Assembly: GCA_048263775.1 (NCBI GenBank)
Contig: JBLXDU010000006.1
Location: forward strand, 1 to 64,000
Direction of reading: 5' to 3'
DNA: 64,000 nucleotides
DNA from: UBA1479 sp048263775
Lineage (GTDB): Bacteria > Pseudomonadota > Alphaproteobacteria > Rhodospirillales > Casp-alpha2
The notes beneath the pieces are model-generated. The model was given only the letters and a program-made list of their open reading frames with translations, was not told the origin of the DNA and did not search any database. Below are positions 16,230-24,253 of the stretch, one piece after another. Position 1 is the first letter of the stretch. Every line of letters starts with the position of its first letter. A program made the position numbers and the translations under genes.

Positions 16230-17542
16230 GCACGCTTTTCGAAAGCCAATCACCGCGCCCGCTGGCCGACCGCCTGCGGCCAAAAACCATCGCCGAGGTC
16301 GTCGGCCAGACCCATCTGACCGGTCCCGACGGTTTCATCGGCCGCGCGGTCAAGGCCGGCAAGCTGACCTCCATCGTGTTCTGGGGGCCGCCCGGCACGG
16401 GGAAGACGACCCTGGCGCGGCTTCTGGCCGACCATGTCTCCTTGCATTTCGAGCCCTTGTCGGCGGTGTTTTCCGGTGTCGCCGATCTGCGCAAGGTGTT
16501 CGACCGGGCCAAGGAGCGGCGCAAGATGGGGCAGGGGACCCTGCTGTTCATCGACGAGATTCACCGCTTCAACCGCGCGCAACAAGACGGCTTCCTGCCC
16601 TATGTAGAAGACGGCACGGTGGTTCTGATCGGGGCGACGACGGAAAACCCGTCGTTCGAGTTGAACCCGGCCTTGCTGTCACGCGCCCAGGTGTTGGTGC
16701 TCAATCGTCTGGATGCTGGGGCGCTTGAGGAATTGATGGCCCGGGCCGAGGTGGAACTAGGCCATCCGCTGCCGCTGGACACCGATGCCCGACAGGCCCT
16801 GGCCGCCATGGCCGACGGTGACGGGCGCTATCTGTTGAACATGGTTGAGAACCTGGACGCCATGGGGCTAACGGCGCCGCTTGATCCCGCCGGTCTGGCC
16901 GCCGCCGTGCAGAAGCGCATGCCGCTTTATGACAAAGGACAGGAAAGCCATTACAACCTGATCTCGGCGCTGCACAAGTCGCTGCGCGGCTCGGATGTCG
17001 ATGCGGCGCTGTATTGGTTCGCGCGCATGCTCGAAGGGGGGGAGGACCCGCTCTACGTCGCCCGGCGGCTGGTTCGCTTCGCGTCCGAGGACATCGGTTT
17101 GGCCGATCCGCAAGCCCTGCCACAGGCCCTGGCCGCCTGGGACACCTATGAGCGCCTGGGCTCGCCCGAGGGCGAACTGGCCCTGGTTCAGGCGGTCGCC
17201 TATCTGGCCACCGCGCCGAAATCCAACGCCATCTATAAGGCCGAGAAAGCCGCCCGCCGCATGGCGCGGGAAACCGGCTCCCTGATGCCGCCGAAACATA
17301 TCCTCAACGCCCCGACCAAGCTGATGAAGGACCTGGACTACGGCAAGGACTACGCCTATGACCACGATGCCGAGGATGGGTTTTCCGGCCAGAACTATTT
17401 CCCCGATGGCATGGCGCGCACGCGGCTGTATTCTCCGCGCGACCTGGGGTTCGAGCGCGAGATCACCAAGCGCTTGGTCTATTGGGACAAATTACGCCGC
17501 CAGCGAACCAAGGGGGACGACGGCGGTTCGTCTTCGGAGTAG
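16226..17542 (+). CDS. rarA: Replication-associated recombination protein RarA (MgsA-type AAA+ ATPase)
   Basis: The protein is 438 residues with GTG start overlapping the protease stop. Walker A is GPPGTGKT (54-61), Walker B is LLFIDEIHRF (near 110), and a sensor-1 GATTENPSFELN follows. The C-terminal tetramerisation region (AARRMARETGSLMPPKHILNAPTKLMK) is typical. RarA acts at stalled replication forks. Its pairing with the protease and the downstream crcB/rluC genes suggests one transcription unit, though the functions are unrelated. Confidence 0.95.
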   Translation: MSTLFESQSPRPLADRLRPKTIAEVVGQTHLTGPDGFIGRAVKAGKLTSIVFWGPPGTGKTTLARLLADHVSLHFEPLSAVFSGVADLRKVFDRAKERRKMGQGTLLFIDEIHRFNRAQQDGFLPYVEDGTVVLIGATTENPSFELNPALLSRAQVLVLNRLDAGALEELMARAEVELGHPLPLDTDARQALAAMADGDGRYLLNMVENLDAMGLTAPLDPAGLAAAVQKRMPLYDKGQESHYNLISALHKSLRGSDVDAALYWFARMLEGGEDPLYVARRLVRFASEDIGLADPQALPQALAAWDTYERLGSPEGELALVQAVAYLATAPKSNAIYKAEKAARRMARETGSLMPPKHILNAPTKLMKDLDYGKDYAYDHDAEDGFSGQNYFPDGMARTRLYSPRDLGFEREITKRLVYWDKLRRQRTKGDDGGSSSE

Positions 17543-17592
17543 ATTGAGCGCCGAATGGGGGCAAGGACCGGAATAATGACGGGGAACCTGCG

Positions 17593-17970
17593 ATGAAGAT
17601 GCTGTTTGCCGTGGCCATGGGCGGTGCCGTGGGCGCTGTCGGGCGGTTCCTGGTGATGAACGCCGTGGGCAGTCAGTTGGGCCATGGGTTCCCCTGGGGC
17701 ACCTTCACGGTTAACCTCGTGGGGTCCTTCGTGCTGGGCGCGCTGATCGAAATCAGCGCCTTATACTGGTCGCCGCCGCCGGAAATGCGGGCCTTCCTGG
17801 TGGTCGGCATGTTGGGGGCCTTCACGACCTTTTCCACATTCTCGCTGGATTCCTACACCTTGATCGATCGTGGACAAATCGGGGCTGCGGCCATCTATAT
17901 CGGTGGTTCGGTCGTGCTCTGCATTTTCGGATTTTGGGCCGGAATGGCCATGTTGCGTCAGGTTCTGTGA
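17593..17970 (+). CDS. crcB: Fluoride ion channel CrcB/Fluc
   Basis: The 125-residue, four-helix membrane protein forms a dual-topology dimer that exports fluoride. Family signatures are GGAVGAVGRFLVM, GTFTVNLVGSFVLG and GMLGAFTTFSTFSLD, which contains the Phe-box and sodium-site region. No crcB (fluoride) riboswitch was recognised in the 50-nt gap before it. Its stop overlaps the next start (TGATG). Confidence 0.95.
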   Translation: MKMLFAVAMGGAVGAVGRFLVMNAVGSQLGHGFPWGTFTVNLVGSFVLGALIEISALYWSPPPEMRAFLVVGMLGAFTTFSTFSLDSYTLIDRGQIGAAAIYIGGSVVLCIFGFWAGMAMLRQVL

Positions 17971-19004
17971 TGGCCGATACGCCGCCACCTGATGCCAAGA
18001 GGCAGACCGTTTCAGCCGATGAGGACGGCCTGCGTCTTGATCGCTGGCTGAAACAGCATATTCCCGACCTGCCGTTCGGGCAGGTCCAGAAGCTGTTGCG
18101 CACCGGGCAGATCAGAATTGACGGCCACCGCGCCAAGACAGGGACGCGCCTGGAGGCCGGCCAGGAGGTCCGCCTGCCGCCAAGCTTGCGGCCGGGTGGC
18201 GAAGGGGTCGTTAATCGCGCGTCGACCGCGACTAAACCGGCGCCGAAGCCCGCTCCCAAGATTTCAGCCGGCGAGATCAAGGACCTGCAGGCCCGTGTGA
18301 TCTATCGTGATGATGAAATTCTGGTGCTGGACAAGCCGGCCGGTCTGGCCGTGCAGGGCGGGTCGGGGCTTAGCCACCATCTGGATGGCATGCTCGACGG
18401 GCTCCGCTTTGATGCGCCGGAACGGCCACGCCTGACCCATCGTCTGGACAAGGATACCTCGGGCGTTCTGGTTCTGGCCCGTACCCGCGCCGCCGCGCGC
18501 TGGGTGACCGAAGGGTTCCGCCGCAAGACCATCCGCAAGCTCTATTGGGCGGCTGTCGCGGGCGTGCCGGAAATCGCCCAGGGACGAATCCGCCTGAAGC
18601 TGGGCAAGAAGCGCGGCGCCGGTGGACAGGAAAAGATGGACGCCGATGCCGAGGACGCCAAACGGGCGGAAACTCTCTACCGCATCGTCGACCGTGTCGG
18701 CCGCAAGGCGGCGGCTTGGCTTGCGATGGAGCCGGTGACCGGGCGCACACACCAGCTCCGCGCCCATGCCCTGGCCATGGAAACGCCGATCCTGGGTGAC
18801 GGCAAGTATGGGGGCACGGAAGCTTTTCCCGACTTGCCGGTGAAAATCCGTATGCTGCATCTGCACGCCCGGCGAATCGTCATCAAACATCCCTCTGGCC
18901 GCGTGATCGACGTCGTGGCGCCGTTGCCGCCGCATATGGCTGAGACCTGGAAGGCGCTTGGCTTCACCAAGGATCAATCGGCGGATGAACTCTTTGACGA
19001 ATAG
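17970..19004 (+). CDS. rluC: RluC/RluD-family 23S rRNA pseudouridine synthase
   Basis: The protein is 344 residues, starting at the ATG that overlaps the crcB stop. An S4 RNA-binding domain spans roughly 18-75. A Pro/Lys/Ala linker follows, then the catalytic domain with HRLDKDTSG (157-165; D160 is the catalytic Asp). The motif GRTHQLRAHALAMETPILGDGKYGG is also present. It isomerises uridines in 23S rRNA; the exact sites cannot be set from sequence. The crcB-rluC coupling recurs in alphaproteobacteria (from memory). Confidence 0.9.
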   Translation: MADTPPPDAKRQTVSADEDGLRLDRWLKQHIPDLPFGQVQKLLRTGQIRIDGHRAKTGTRLEAGQEVRLPPSLRPGGEGVVNRASTATKPAPKPAPKISAGEIKDLQARVIYRDDEILVLDKPAGLAVQGGSGLSHHLDGMLDGLRFDAPERPRLTHRLDKDTSGVLVLARTRAAARWVTEGFRRKTIRKLYWAAVAGVPEIAQGRIRLKLGKKRGAGGQEKMDADAEDAKRAETLYRIVDRVGRKAAAWLAMEPVTGRTHQLRAHALAMETPILGDGKYGGTEAFPDLPVKIRMLHLHARRIVIKHPSGRVIDVVAPLPPHMAETWKALGFTKDQSADELFDE

Positions 19005-19279
19005 TCTTAAACTGCGCCCAAGGCGGCCCAGTCAGGGAGGCACGCCTTCAATTGCTTCGTGCGGGATTGTTCCGCCCGTCGCCGTTTCGCTACTACATCT
19101 GAGGGTTCTTGGGTGAGTTTCATGCCGCACGACAATCAAACATTGCATTGTATGCAAAACTGCCTATCACTTGGGGTGTGTTTGACGTTTCCTGAATGGC
19201 GGCTTGGCACGGGGGATGCATGGTTGCCGCAACAAGACGGTCGGTGCCAAATACCCTCCGTAACAGAGACCTGAGGAAC

Positions 19280-19963
19280 ATGCGCCTACTCCTAGTCGAA
19301 GATCACAACAGGTTTGCCGAGTCTATCAAAGTCGGCCTGGAAAATCAGGCATTTGCCGTTGATATGGTGGATTCGGGGGCCGGTGCCGACGCCGCCGTGG
19401 CGAGCATCCAATATGATGCGATCATTCTTGATCTCGGGCTTCCGGATACGGATGGCCTGACCTTGCTTAAGCAGTGGCGGGAACAGGGTAATGTGGTTCC
19501 GGTCTTGATTCTGACTGCCCGCGACGGCCTGGACGACCGCGTCAAAGGCTTGAATACCGGCGCCGACGACTATCTGTTGAAACCCTTCGAAATGGAGGAA
19601 TTGGTTGCGCGTATCCGCGCCCTTCTACGCCGTCCCGGCGGGGTTCTGGGGCTGGTCATGACGGCGGGAAACGTGTCATTCGACACCACGGCGCGGGAAG
19701 TACGGGTGAATGATCAACCCATATCCATTTCTCGACGCGAGATGGGCGTGCTAGAACAACTTATGCGGCGCTATGGGCGCGTTGTTCCCAAATCGGTTCT
19801 GGAAGACAAGATTTACGGTTTTGACGAGGAGGTATCGTCGAATTCTGTGGAAGTTCATGTTTCCAGGCTGCGCAAGAGACTTACAAAAAACGGGGCCAGT
19901 GTCAGTGTTCATACCCTTCGCGGTGTGGGCTACCTGCTGTCCGAAGGCTCACTTAACAACTGA
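19280..19963 (+). CDS. OmpR/PhoB-family response regulator
   Basis: The protein is 227 residues from the ATG preceded by CTGAGGAAC; an upstream in-frame extension is rejected. The receiver domain (1-115) has D8, phosphoacceptor D51 (LDLGLPDTDG), T79 and K101. The C-terminal winged helix (about 130-222) has NSVEVHVSRLRKRL and HTLRGVGYLL. It should bind DNA when phosphorylated. It is followed at 15 nt by a DUF2336 gene and then a histidine kinase, so the three form a candidate operon. Confidence 0.93.
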   Translation: MRLLLVEDHNRFAESIKVGLENQAFAVDMVDSGAGADAAVASIQYDAIILDLGLPDTDGLTLLKQWREQGNVVPVLILTARDGLDDRVKGLNTGADDYLLKPFEMEELVARIRALLRRPGGVLGLVMTAGNVSFDTTAREVRVNDQPISISRREMGVLEQLMRRYGRVVPKSVLEDKIYGFDEEVSSNSVEVHVSRLRKRLTKNGASVSVHTLRGVGYLLSEGSLNN

Positions 19964-19978
19964 CGATCTGATCGTGAA

Positions 19979-21130
19979 ATGAACGAAAACAAAGAAAACG
20001 GCGAACCGACGGTAGACCACGAGTTTCTTCTGAACCTCGCGCGCGAAAAGTCGACCATGGGCCGTGCAAAGCTGACTGAAACGATCATGGATCTGTTCGA
20101 AAACAAGGGTGATGCCCTGACGGACCGTGAACGGGCCCTGATGTTCGGCATTCTGCGCAGCGTCGTGCGTGAGATCGAGATGTCCGTGCGCCGGGGTGTC
20201 GCCCAACAATTGGCGGGATTGGGTGACGTGCCCGAGGACCTGATCCGCATTCTTGCCAATGACGAGATCGAGGTCGCCTATCCGGTTCTCACGGAATCCG
20301 GACTGCTAAAGGATTCCGATCTGATCGAGATCATCCGCCATCGCACGCTGGAGCATCAGCTTGCCGTCGCCATTCGCCAGAACATCAGCGAGGCCGTGTC
20401 CCAGGCGTTGGTCGAGACAGGTAACGAGCGCGTGGTCGTGACCTTGCTTAAGAACGAGAACGCGAAGATTTCGCAAAGCACCATGGAATATCTGGTGGAA
20501 CAGTCGAAGCGCGTCGATACCTTCCAGGAACCCATCCTGCATCGCGAGGAACTGCGCCCTGAACTGGCGCAGCGCATGTTCATGTGGGTGACGGCGGCAC
20601 TGCGCGAATTCATCTTGAAGAATTTCAAACTCGACCAGTCGGTGGTCGATGATCTTCTGGAACAGATTGCGTCTCAGGAAGGCGGGGTGCAGCCCGATCA
20701 GACAAACGGGCTGAAGGCCAATGAATTGGCGGCCAATCTGGACCGTGAGGGGCTGGTCACGCCGGAGACGCTGATTACCGCGTTGAGCCAGGGCGAGGTG
20801 TCGCTGTTCCTGGCCCTGTTCTCGCGTCTCACGGGCATCCGTGAGTATCTGGCCAAACGCATTCTGTTCGAGCCGGGCGGCGAGGGCATGGCGATCTGCT
20901 GCAAGGCGGTGGGCCTGACCAAGGACGAGTTCGCCCAGATTTTCCGCTATTCACAATTGGTTCGCGCGCGTCGCAGTGACCGCATTGATGAAGCCCTGGC
21001 GGACGTGATCTGGATTTACGAGGACATGAGCCGCGAGGCCGCCGCAGCCGTGCTGAAGACTTGGCGCCGGAATACGGGCTATTTGGCGGCGATCCGCCAG
21101 ATTCAGTCGGCTACCCGGCGAAATGCGTGA
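19979..21130 (+). CDS. DUF2336 domain-containing protein
   Basis: The 383-residue, highly helical protein has no signal peptide or membrane span. Repeated helix pairs such as ELMFGILRSVVREIEMSVRRGVAQQLAG-like and DLIRILANDEIEVAYPVLTESGLLKDSDLIEII resemble DUF2336 alpha-solenoid (HEAT-like) proteins of alphaproteobacteria. Function is not established. It sits between a response regulator and a histidine kinase, overlapping the kinase start by 8 nt, so it probably acts in that signalling pathway as a scaffold or modulator. That role is inference. Confidence 0.75.
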   Translation: MNENKENGEPTVDHEFLLNLAREKSTMGRAKLTETIMDLFENKGDALTDRERALMFGILRSVVREIEMSVRRGVAQQLAGLGDVPEDLIRILANDEIEVAYPVLTESGLLKDSDLIEIIRHRTLEHQLAVAIRQNISEAVSQALVETGNERVVVTLLKNENAKISQSTMEYLVEQSKRVDTFQEPILHREELRPELAQRMFMWVTAALREFILKNFKLDQSVVDDLLEQIASQEGGVQPDQTNGLKANELAANLDREGLVTPETLITALSQGEVSLFLALFSRLTGIREYLAKRILFEPGGEGMAICCKAVGLTKDEFAQIFRYSQLVRARRSDRIDEALADVIWIYEDMSREAAAAVLKTWRRNTGYLAAIRQIQSATRRNA

Positions 21131-22193
21131 GCGTAAACCGCGCAGCTGGCCCTCTCTATCCGCTGATCCTGAAACGCGCGCGGCAGAAGCCCTGACGCGG
21201 TTGGAAGACGTCACTCGCCTGGTCTCGGACCTGGTGTGGGAGACCGATGCGGATTTCCGCCTGGCTTATGTGTCCGAACATGCCTTTGAAGTCATGGGAT
21301 ATGTGCCGCTTCAGCTTGAAGGCAAGCAGCTCGAGGAACTGGGCGAATTCGTCGATGACGCAGGCAATCATATTGCCCTCGACATTCGCAAGCCGTTCCG
21401 TGACGTGGCCTTTGTGGCCAAGGATGCCGAAGGCGAACAAAGGCGTCTTCTGACCAGCGGTTTGCCGTTTTTCGATCCGGACAGCGGTCGCTTTTCCGGC
21501 ATTCGGGGCACCGCCCGCGATGTGACGGAAATCTACCGCGCCGAGCGTATCCGCGCTGAACAGGAAGAACGCCAACGTGCGTTCGTTGCCGATGTTGCTC
21601 ATGAACTCAGGACCCCGCTTGCGGTTCTGCGCACGAAGCTGGATACCTTGAAAGACGAGGCTGCGGCCGCTGTGCTGCGTGACGAGGTGGATGGCATGAC
21701 CCGTCTGGTCTCTCAAATGCTTTCTTTCGCGCGCTATGAGCTGTTTCGCCCGGGGTCTGAGGAAGAGGCTGACCTGCGCGACGTCTGCACAAATGTGGCG
21801 ACCCATTTGGCGCCCATCGCGATTCTCGAAGATCGCCTGATCGAGGTTCTGGCCGATGCGCCGGTGATCGTGCGTGGTTCTTCCCCCGCGCTGGAACAGG
21901 CGGTTCGCAACCTAGTGGAAAACGCCGTGCGCTACGCCCCACCGCGATCCACGATCACAGTGCGCATCACCGACGAGCCGGCGATCCACGTGATCGACCG
22001 GGGGGCGGGCGTGCCGCAAGAACGTCGAGCGACGATCTTCGACCGATTCGACCGTGCAGATCGGCGTGGGGACGGTGCAGGCCTGGGGTTGGCTATCGTT
22101 AAGCGGATTGTCGACGCCCATGGCGCCAAGGTCGAAATCGGTGACCCGCCCGGCGGCGGCACGGATTTCTGCGTCAAATTCCCTGCCCGTTAG
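21123..22193 (+). CDS. Soluble PAS-domain sensor histidine kinase
   Basis: The protein is 356 residues. A PAS domain (about 25-135; WETDADFRLAYVSEHAFEVMGY) is followed by a short coiled linker. The HisKA domain has phosphoacceptor H160 in FVADVAHELRTPLAVLR. The ATPase domain has N-box NLVENAVRYAPP, G1 DRGAGVPQERR and G2 GAGLGLAIVKRI. No transmembrane segment or signal peptide is seen, so the signal is cytoplasmic. It is the likely partner of the response regulator two genes upstream. The start overlaps the DUF2336 stop by 8 nt. Confidence 0.93.
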   Translation: MRERKPRSWPSLSADPETRAAEALTRLEDVTRLVSDLVWETDADFRLAYVSEHAFEVMGYVPLQLEGKQLEELGEFVDDAGNHIALDIRKPFRDVAFVAKDAEGEQRRLLTSGLPFFDPDSGRFSGIRGTARDVTEIYRAERIRAEQEERQRAFVADVAHELRTPLAVLRTKLDTLKDEAAAAVLRDEVDGMTRLVSQMLSFARYELFRPGSEEEADLRDVCTNVATHLAPIAILEDRLIEVLADAPVIVRGSSPALEQAVRNLVENAVRYAPPRSTITVRITDEPAIHVIDRGAGVPQERRATIFDRFDRADRRGDGAGLGLAIVKRIVDAHGAKVEIGDPPGGGTDFCVKFPAR

Positions 22194-22414
22194 GGCGTCT
22201 ACCTCAAGATTCTCAATAATGTATCGATTTGTCAGGTAGCGGTCAGCTTGATCGCCGAAACTTCGTCATGGATTTAAACATCCGGGGTGACGGCCATTGG
22301 CGGTTCCCCTGGGTGTGGCGGGCCTGGGATAGGTTGGGCAGGATCCGCTGTGTTTAAGAATTCACCGTACCGTCGCAGATCAAATCGATTTGCGGCGGCT
22401 CACCCTCGAAACTT

Positions 22415-22443
22415 AAAGCCGCTCCGTTGAGCGGCTTTTTTTT
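22415..22443 (+). terminator. Intrinsic terminator downstream of the histidine kinase operon
   Basis: AAAGCCGCTC and GAGCGGCTTT pair perfectly around a CGTT loop, with eight T residues at the 3' side. It is a strong rho-independent terminator on the plus strand, about 220 nt after the kinase stop. Confidence 0.85.
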
Positions 22444-22484
22444 GTCCGCCGCCGACCCGGGGGAGGGCGCGTTGGTTGTTCCCA

Positions 22485-22517
22485 AAGAGAAGGGGCGGCG
22501 CCTTTCGGTGCCGCCCC
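22485..22517 (-). terminator. Intrinsic terminator downstream of the OmpA lipoprotein gene (minus strand)
   Basis: GGGGCGGCGCC (22492-22502) pairs with GGTGCCGCCCC (22507-22517) with one G-T wobble around a 4-nt loop. On the minus strand it is followed by TTCTCTTT. It lies 28 nt past the stop of the lipoprotein gene. Confidence 0.65.
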
Positions 22518-22544
22518 CTGCGATGGTTCCGAGGAACATCGGCC

Positions 22545-23375
22545 CTATTGCATCAGGACGATCGTTACCCGGCGGTTTTTCTCATTCTTGACGCCGTCGG
22601 CCGTCTTTTCGGCCGGTGCATCCTCACCGAAGAATTGGACGACGGTTTTCGCCGGATCCAGGCCGATTTCCGTGAAGGCGTTCTTCACGGCATTGACTCG
22701 CTTTTCCGACAGTTTGCGATTGTAGTTCTTATCGCCTGCCGTATCGGTATGGCCGGTCAGCATGATCGACTTGTAGCCGGAAATGGATTCCGCCATCACC
22801 TGATAGGCGACCGCGGTCGCCGCTTCGTTCAACGTCGCTTTGTTGAAGTCGAAGTAGATGATGAATTCCTTGCCGGGCATGGGTTTCTTGGCAGTCTTGG
22901 CGCCGCCCAGACCCTTCATGGCTTCCTCAAAGGCGCTGCGGCAGGCTGCGATGTCTTTGGGCTGGTCGTTTTCTTCCTGCTGTTCCATCCAGCAGTCAAA
23001 CATGGCCTGGGCCCGTGCCGCCTTTTCCGGCGCCGTTTTTCCGGCACCGGCGGCAAGGGCGTCGGTCAGTTTCTTGCGGGCGGCCGTAAGATCGGCGACT
23101 GCGCCGGAGGGGATCTTGCGATCCTTCAGGTCCTGCGGACCCGTGTCCTTACCAGCGGCCGCCATCTTGGCCCGAGTATTGTAGTAGACCGCCGACCGGC
23201 TATCGGCTTGCTCGTCTTCAGAACGCGCAAGGTCGACATACTCCTTGAACAACGACTTTTGGAAGTTGTCACCCGAAAGCGACATCTTCTTCGTGGCGTC
23301 CAGGTCGATGCTGGAACAGGCGGCGACCAATGCGCCGGTCAGTCCCAGAACAGCCAATCTGTTCAGGAATTTCAT
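22545..23375 (-). CDS. OmpA-family outer-membrane lipoprotein, long paralogue
   Basis: The protein is 276 residues. A lipoprotein signal ends at LVAAC (C20). A helical middle of about 140 residues, not recognised, contains YVDLARSEDEQADSRSAVYYNTRAK. The C-terminal OmpA/Pal domain (about 160-276) has IIYFDFNKATLNEA and GHTDTAGDKNYNRKLSEKRV, the peptidoglycan-binding signature. The start at 23375 follows TTGGAAGGAAAT. It is paralogous to the gene just upstream (23468-23944): both share nearly the same signal peptide and OmpA domain. Confidence 0.9.
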   Translation of the reverse strand: MKFLNRLAVLGLTGALVAACSSIDLDATKKMSLSGDNFQKSLFKEYVDLARSEDEQADSRSAVYYNTRAKMAAAGKDTGPQDLKDRKIPSGAVADLTAARKKLTDALAAGAGKTAPEKAARAQAMFDCWMEQQEENDQPKDIAACRSAFEEAMKGLGGAKTAKKPMPGKEFIIYFDFNKATLNEAATAVAYQVMAESISGYKSIMLTGHTDTAGDKNYNRKLSEKRVNAVKNAFTEIGLDPAKTVVQFFGEDAPAEKTADGVKNEKNRRVTIVLMQ

Positions 23376-23467
23376 TTCGGTATTTCCTTCCAAGGTTGAG
23401 AGTTGGGTTCATATTGCTTAGGCGTGGACCTCACTCCCCCCGGCCGGCGGCTACTTGAGCCGACGAC

Positions 23468-23944
23468 CTAAAACTTCAGAACGACTTCAACCCGACGGTT
23501 CTTGTCGTTCTTGACGCCGTCCGCCGTCTTTTCGGCGGGCTCGTCTTCACCAAAGAATTGAGTGATGATCTTGTTCGGATCAATGCCGATTTCCGAGAAG
23601 ACCTGCTTCACGTTTTCGACGCGCTTTTCCGACAGTTTCCGGTTGTAGTTTTTATCACCGGCCGTATCGGTATGCCCTGTCAGCAAAACGGCCTTGTAGC
23701 CGCTCATGGTGTCAGCCATCAGCTTGTAGGCAACCGTCGTCCCCTCTTCATTCATGGCTGCTTTGCCAAAGTCGAAGTATATCACGTACTTCTGGTCCGG
23801 TTTGGTCTTCTTTTCAGCAGCCTTGGCCGCGGCGGGCTTGGCATCGGCCTTGGTCGTCGTCGCGGTGTCGCCGTCCATGCTGGCGCAAGCAGCGACCAAC
23901 GCACCGGTAAGTCCCAAAACAGCAAATCTGTTCAGGATGTTCAT
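23468..23944 (-). CDS. OmpA-family outer-membrane lipoprotein, short paralogue
   Basis: The protein is 158 residues from the ATG at 23944; an upstream extension is rejected. The lipobox LVAAC (C20) follows a signal peptide nearly identical to the neighbour (VLGLTGALVAAC). A short Ala/Lys-rich spacer then leads to the OmpA domain with YFDFGKAAMNEEGTTVAYKLMADTMSG and the same GHTDTAGDKNYNRKLSEKRV. It should bind peptidoglycan from the outer membrane. It lacks the ~120-residue central region of its partner, so the pair looks like a tandem duplication followed by divergence. Confidence 0.92.
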   Translation of the reverse strand: MNILNRFAVLGLTGALVAACASMDGDTATTTKADAKPAAAKAAEKKTKPDQKYVIYFDFGKAAMNEEGTTVAYKLMADTMSGYKAVLLTGHTDTAGDKNYNRKLSEKRVENVKQVFSEIGIDPNKIITQFFGEDEPAEKTADGVKNDKNRRVEVVLKF

Positions 23945-24253
23945 AGTCGTATTTCCTTCCAATGAAATTGAGGGTTGGTTCTTGTTGCTTAGGCGCGCCA
24001 TGCCCCCCGACGGTCCGTTCCAGTGTATCGAGTTCCGTACATACAAATTTCTTCGTACCGAACTCGCCGGTCCGTCCGCTTGTGCTCCTCGTCAACAGTC
24101 GGGTGCAGAATTGACTATAATGTCGTGCGAAGCAAGCGGTGCAATCGTGAAAAGCGATTTATCGCCCGGATATCCGGCCTTTACATCATGGTGTATGAGA
24201 TCGGCAAAAAGGCGTCCTTGCAGCGTCACAATCCCGTGGCATAGAACGGCGTC
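23945..24253. other. Intergenic control region between OmpA lipoprotein and HAD genes
   Basis: No supported gene. It carries an imperfect 12-bp inverted repeat (24029-24066) and should hold the promoter of the lipoprotein pair (leftward) and of the HAD hydrolase operon (rightward). No clear sigma70 hexamer pair was confirmed. Confidence 0.6.
24029..24066. repeat. Inverted repeat upstream of the short OmpA lipoprotein
   Basis: CGAGTTCCGTAC (24029-24040) and GTACCGAACTCG (24055-24066) are complementary at 11 of 12 positions, with a 14-nt AT-rich spacer. It lies 85-122 nt upstream of the lipoprotein start and may be an operator or an RNA hairpin in the leader. Confidence 0.5.

Larger units (their letters stand above)
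22194..22544. other. Gene-free gap with two terminators between convergent units
   Basis: No supported coding sequence. The first ~215 nt show no clear element. Two terminator-like hairpins (22415-22443 and 22492-22525) lie in the right half and close the kinase operon from the left and the OmpA genes from the right. Confidence 0.7.

Noticed and set aside
19059..19274. 71-residue ORF upstream of the response regulator
   Set aside because: No Shine-Dalgarno or recognisable family, and it occupies the promoter region of the regulator at 19280.
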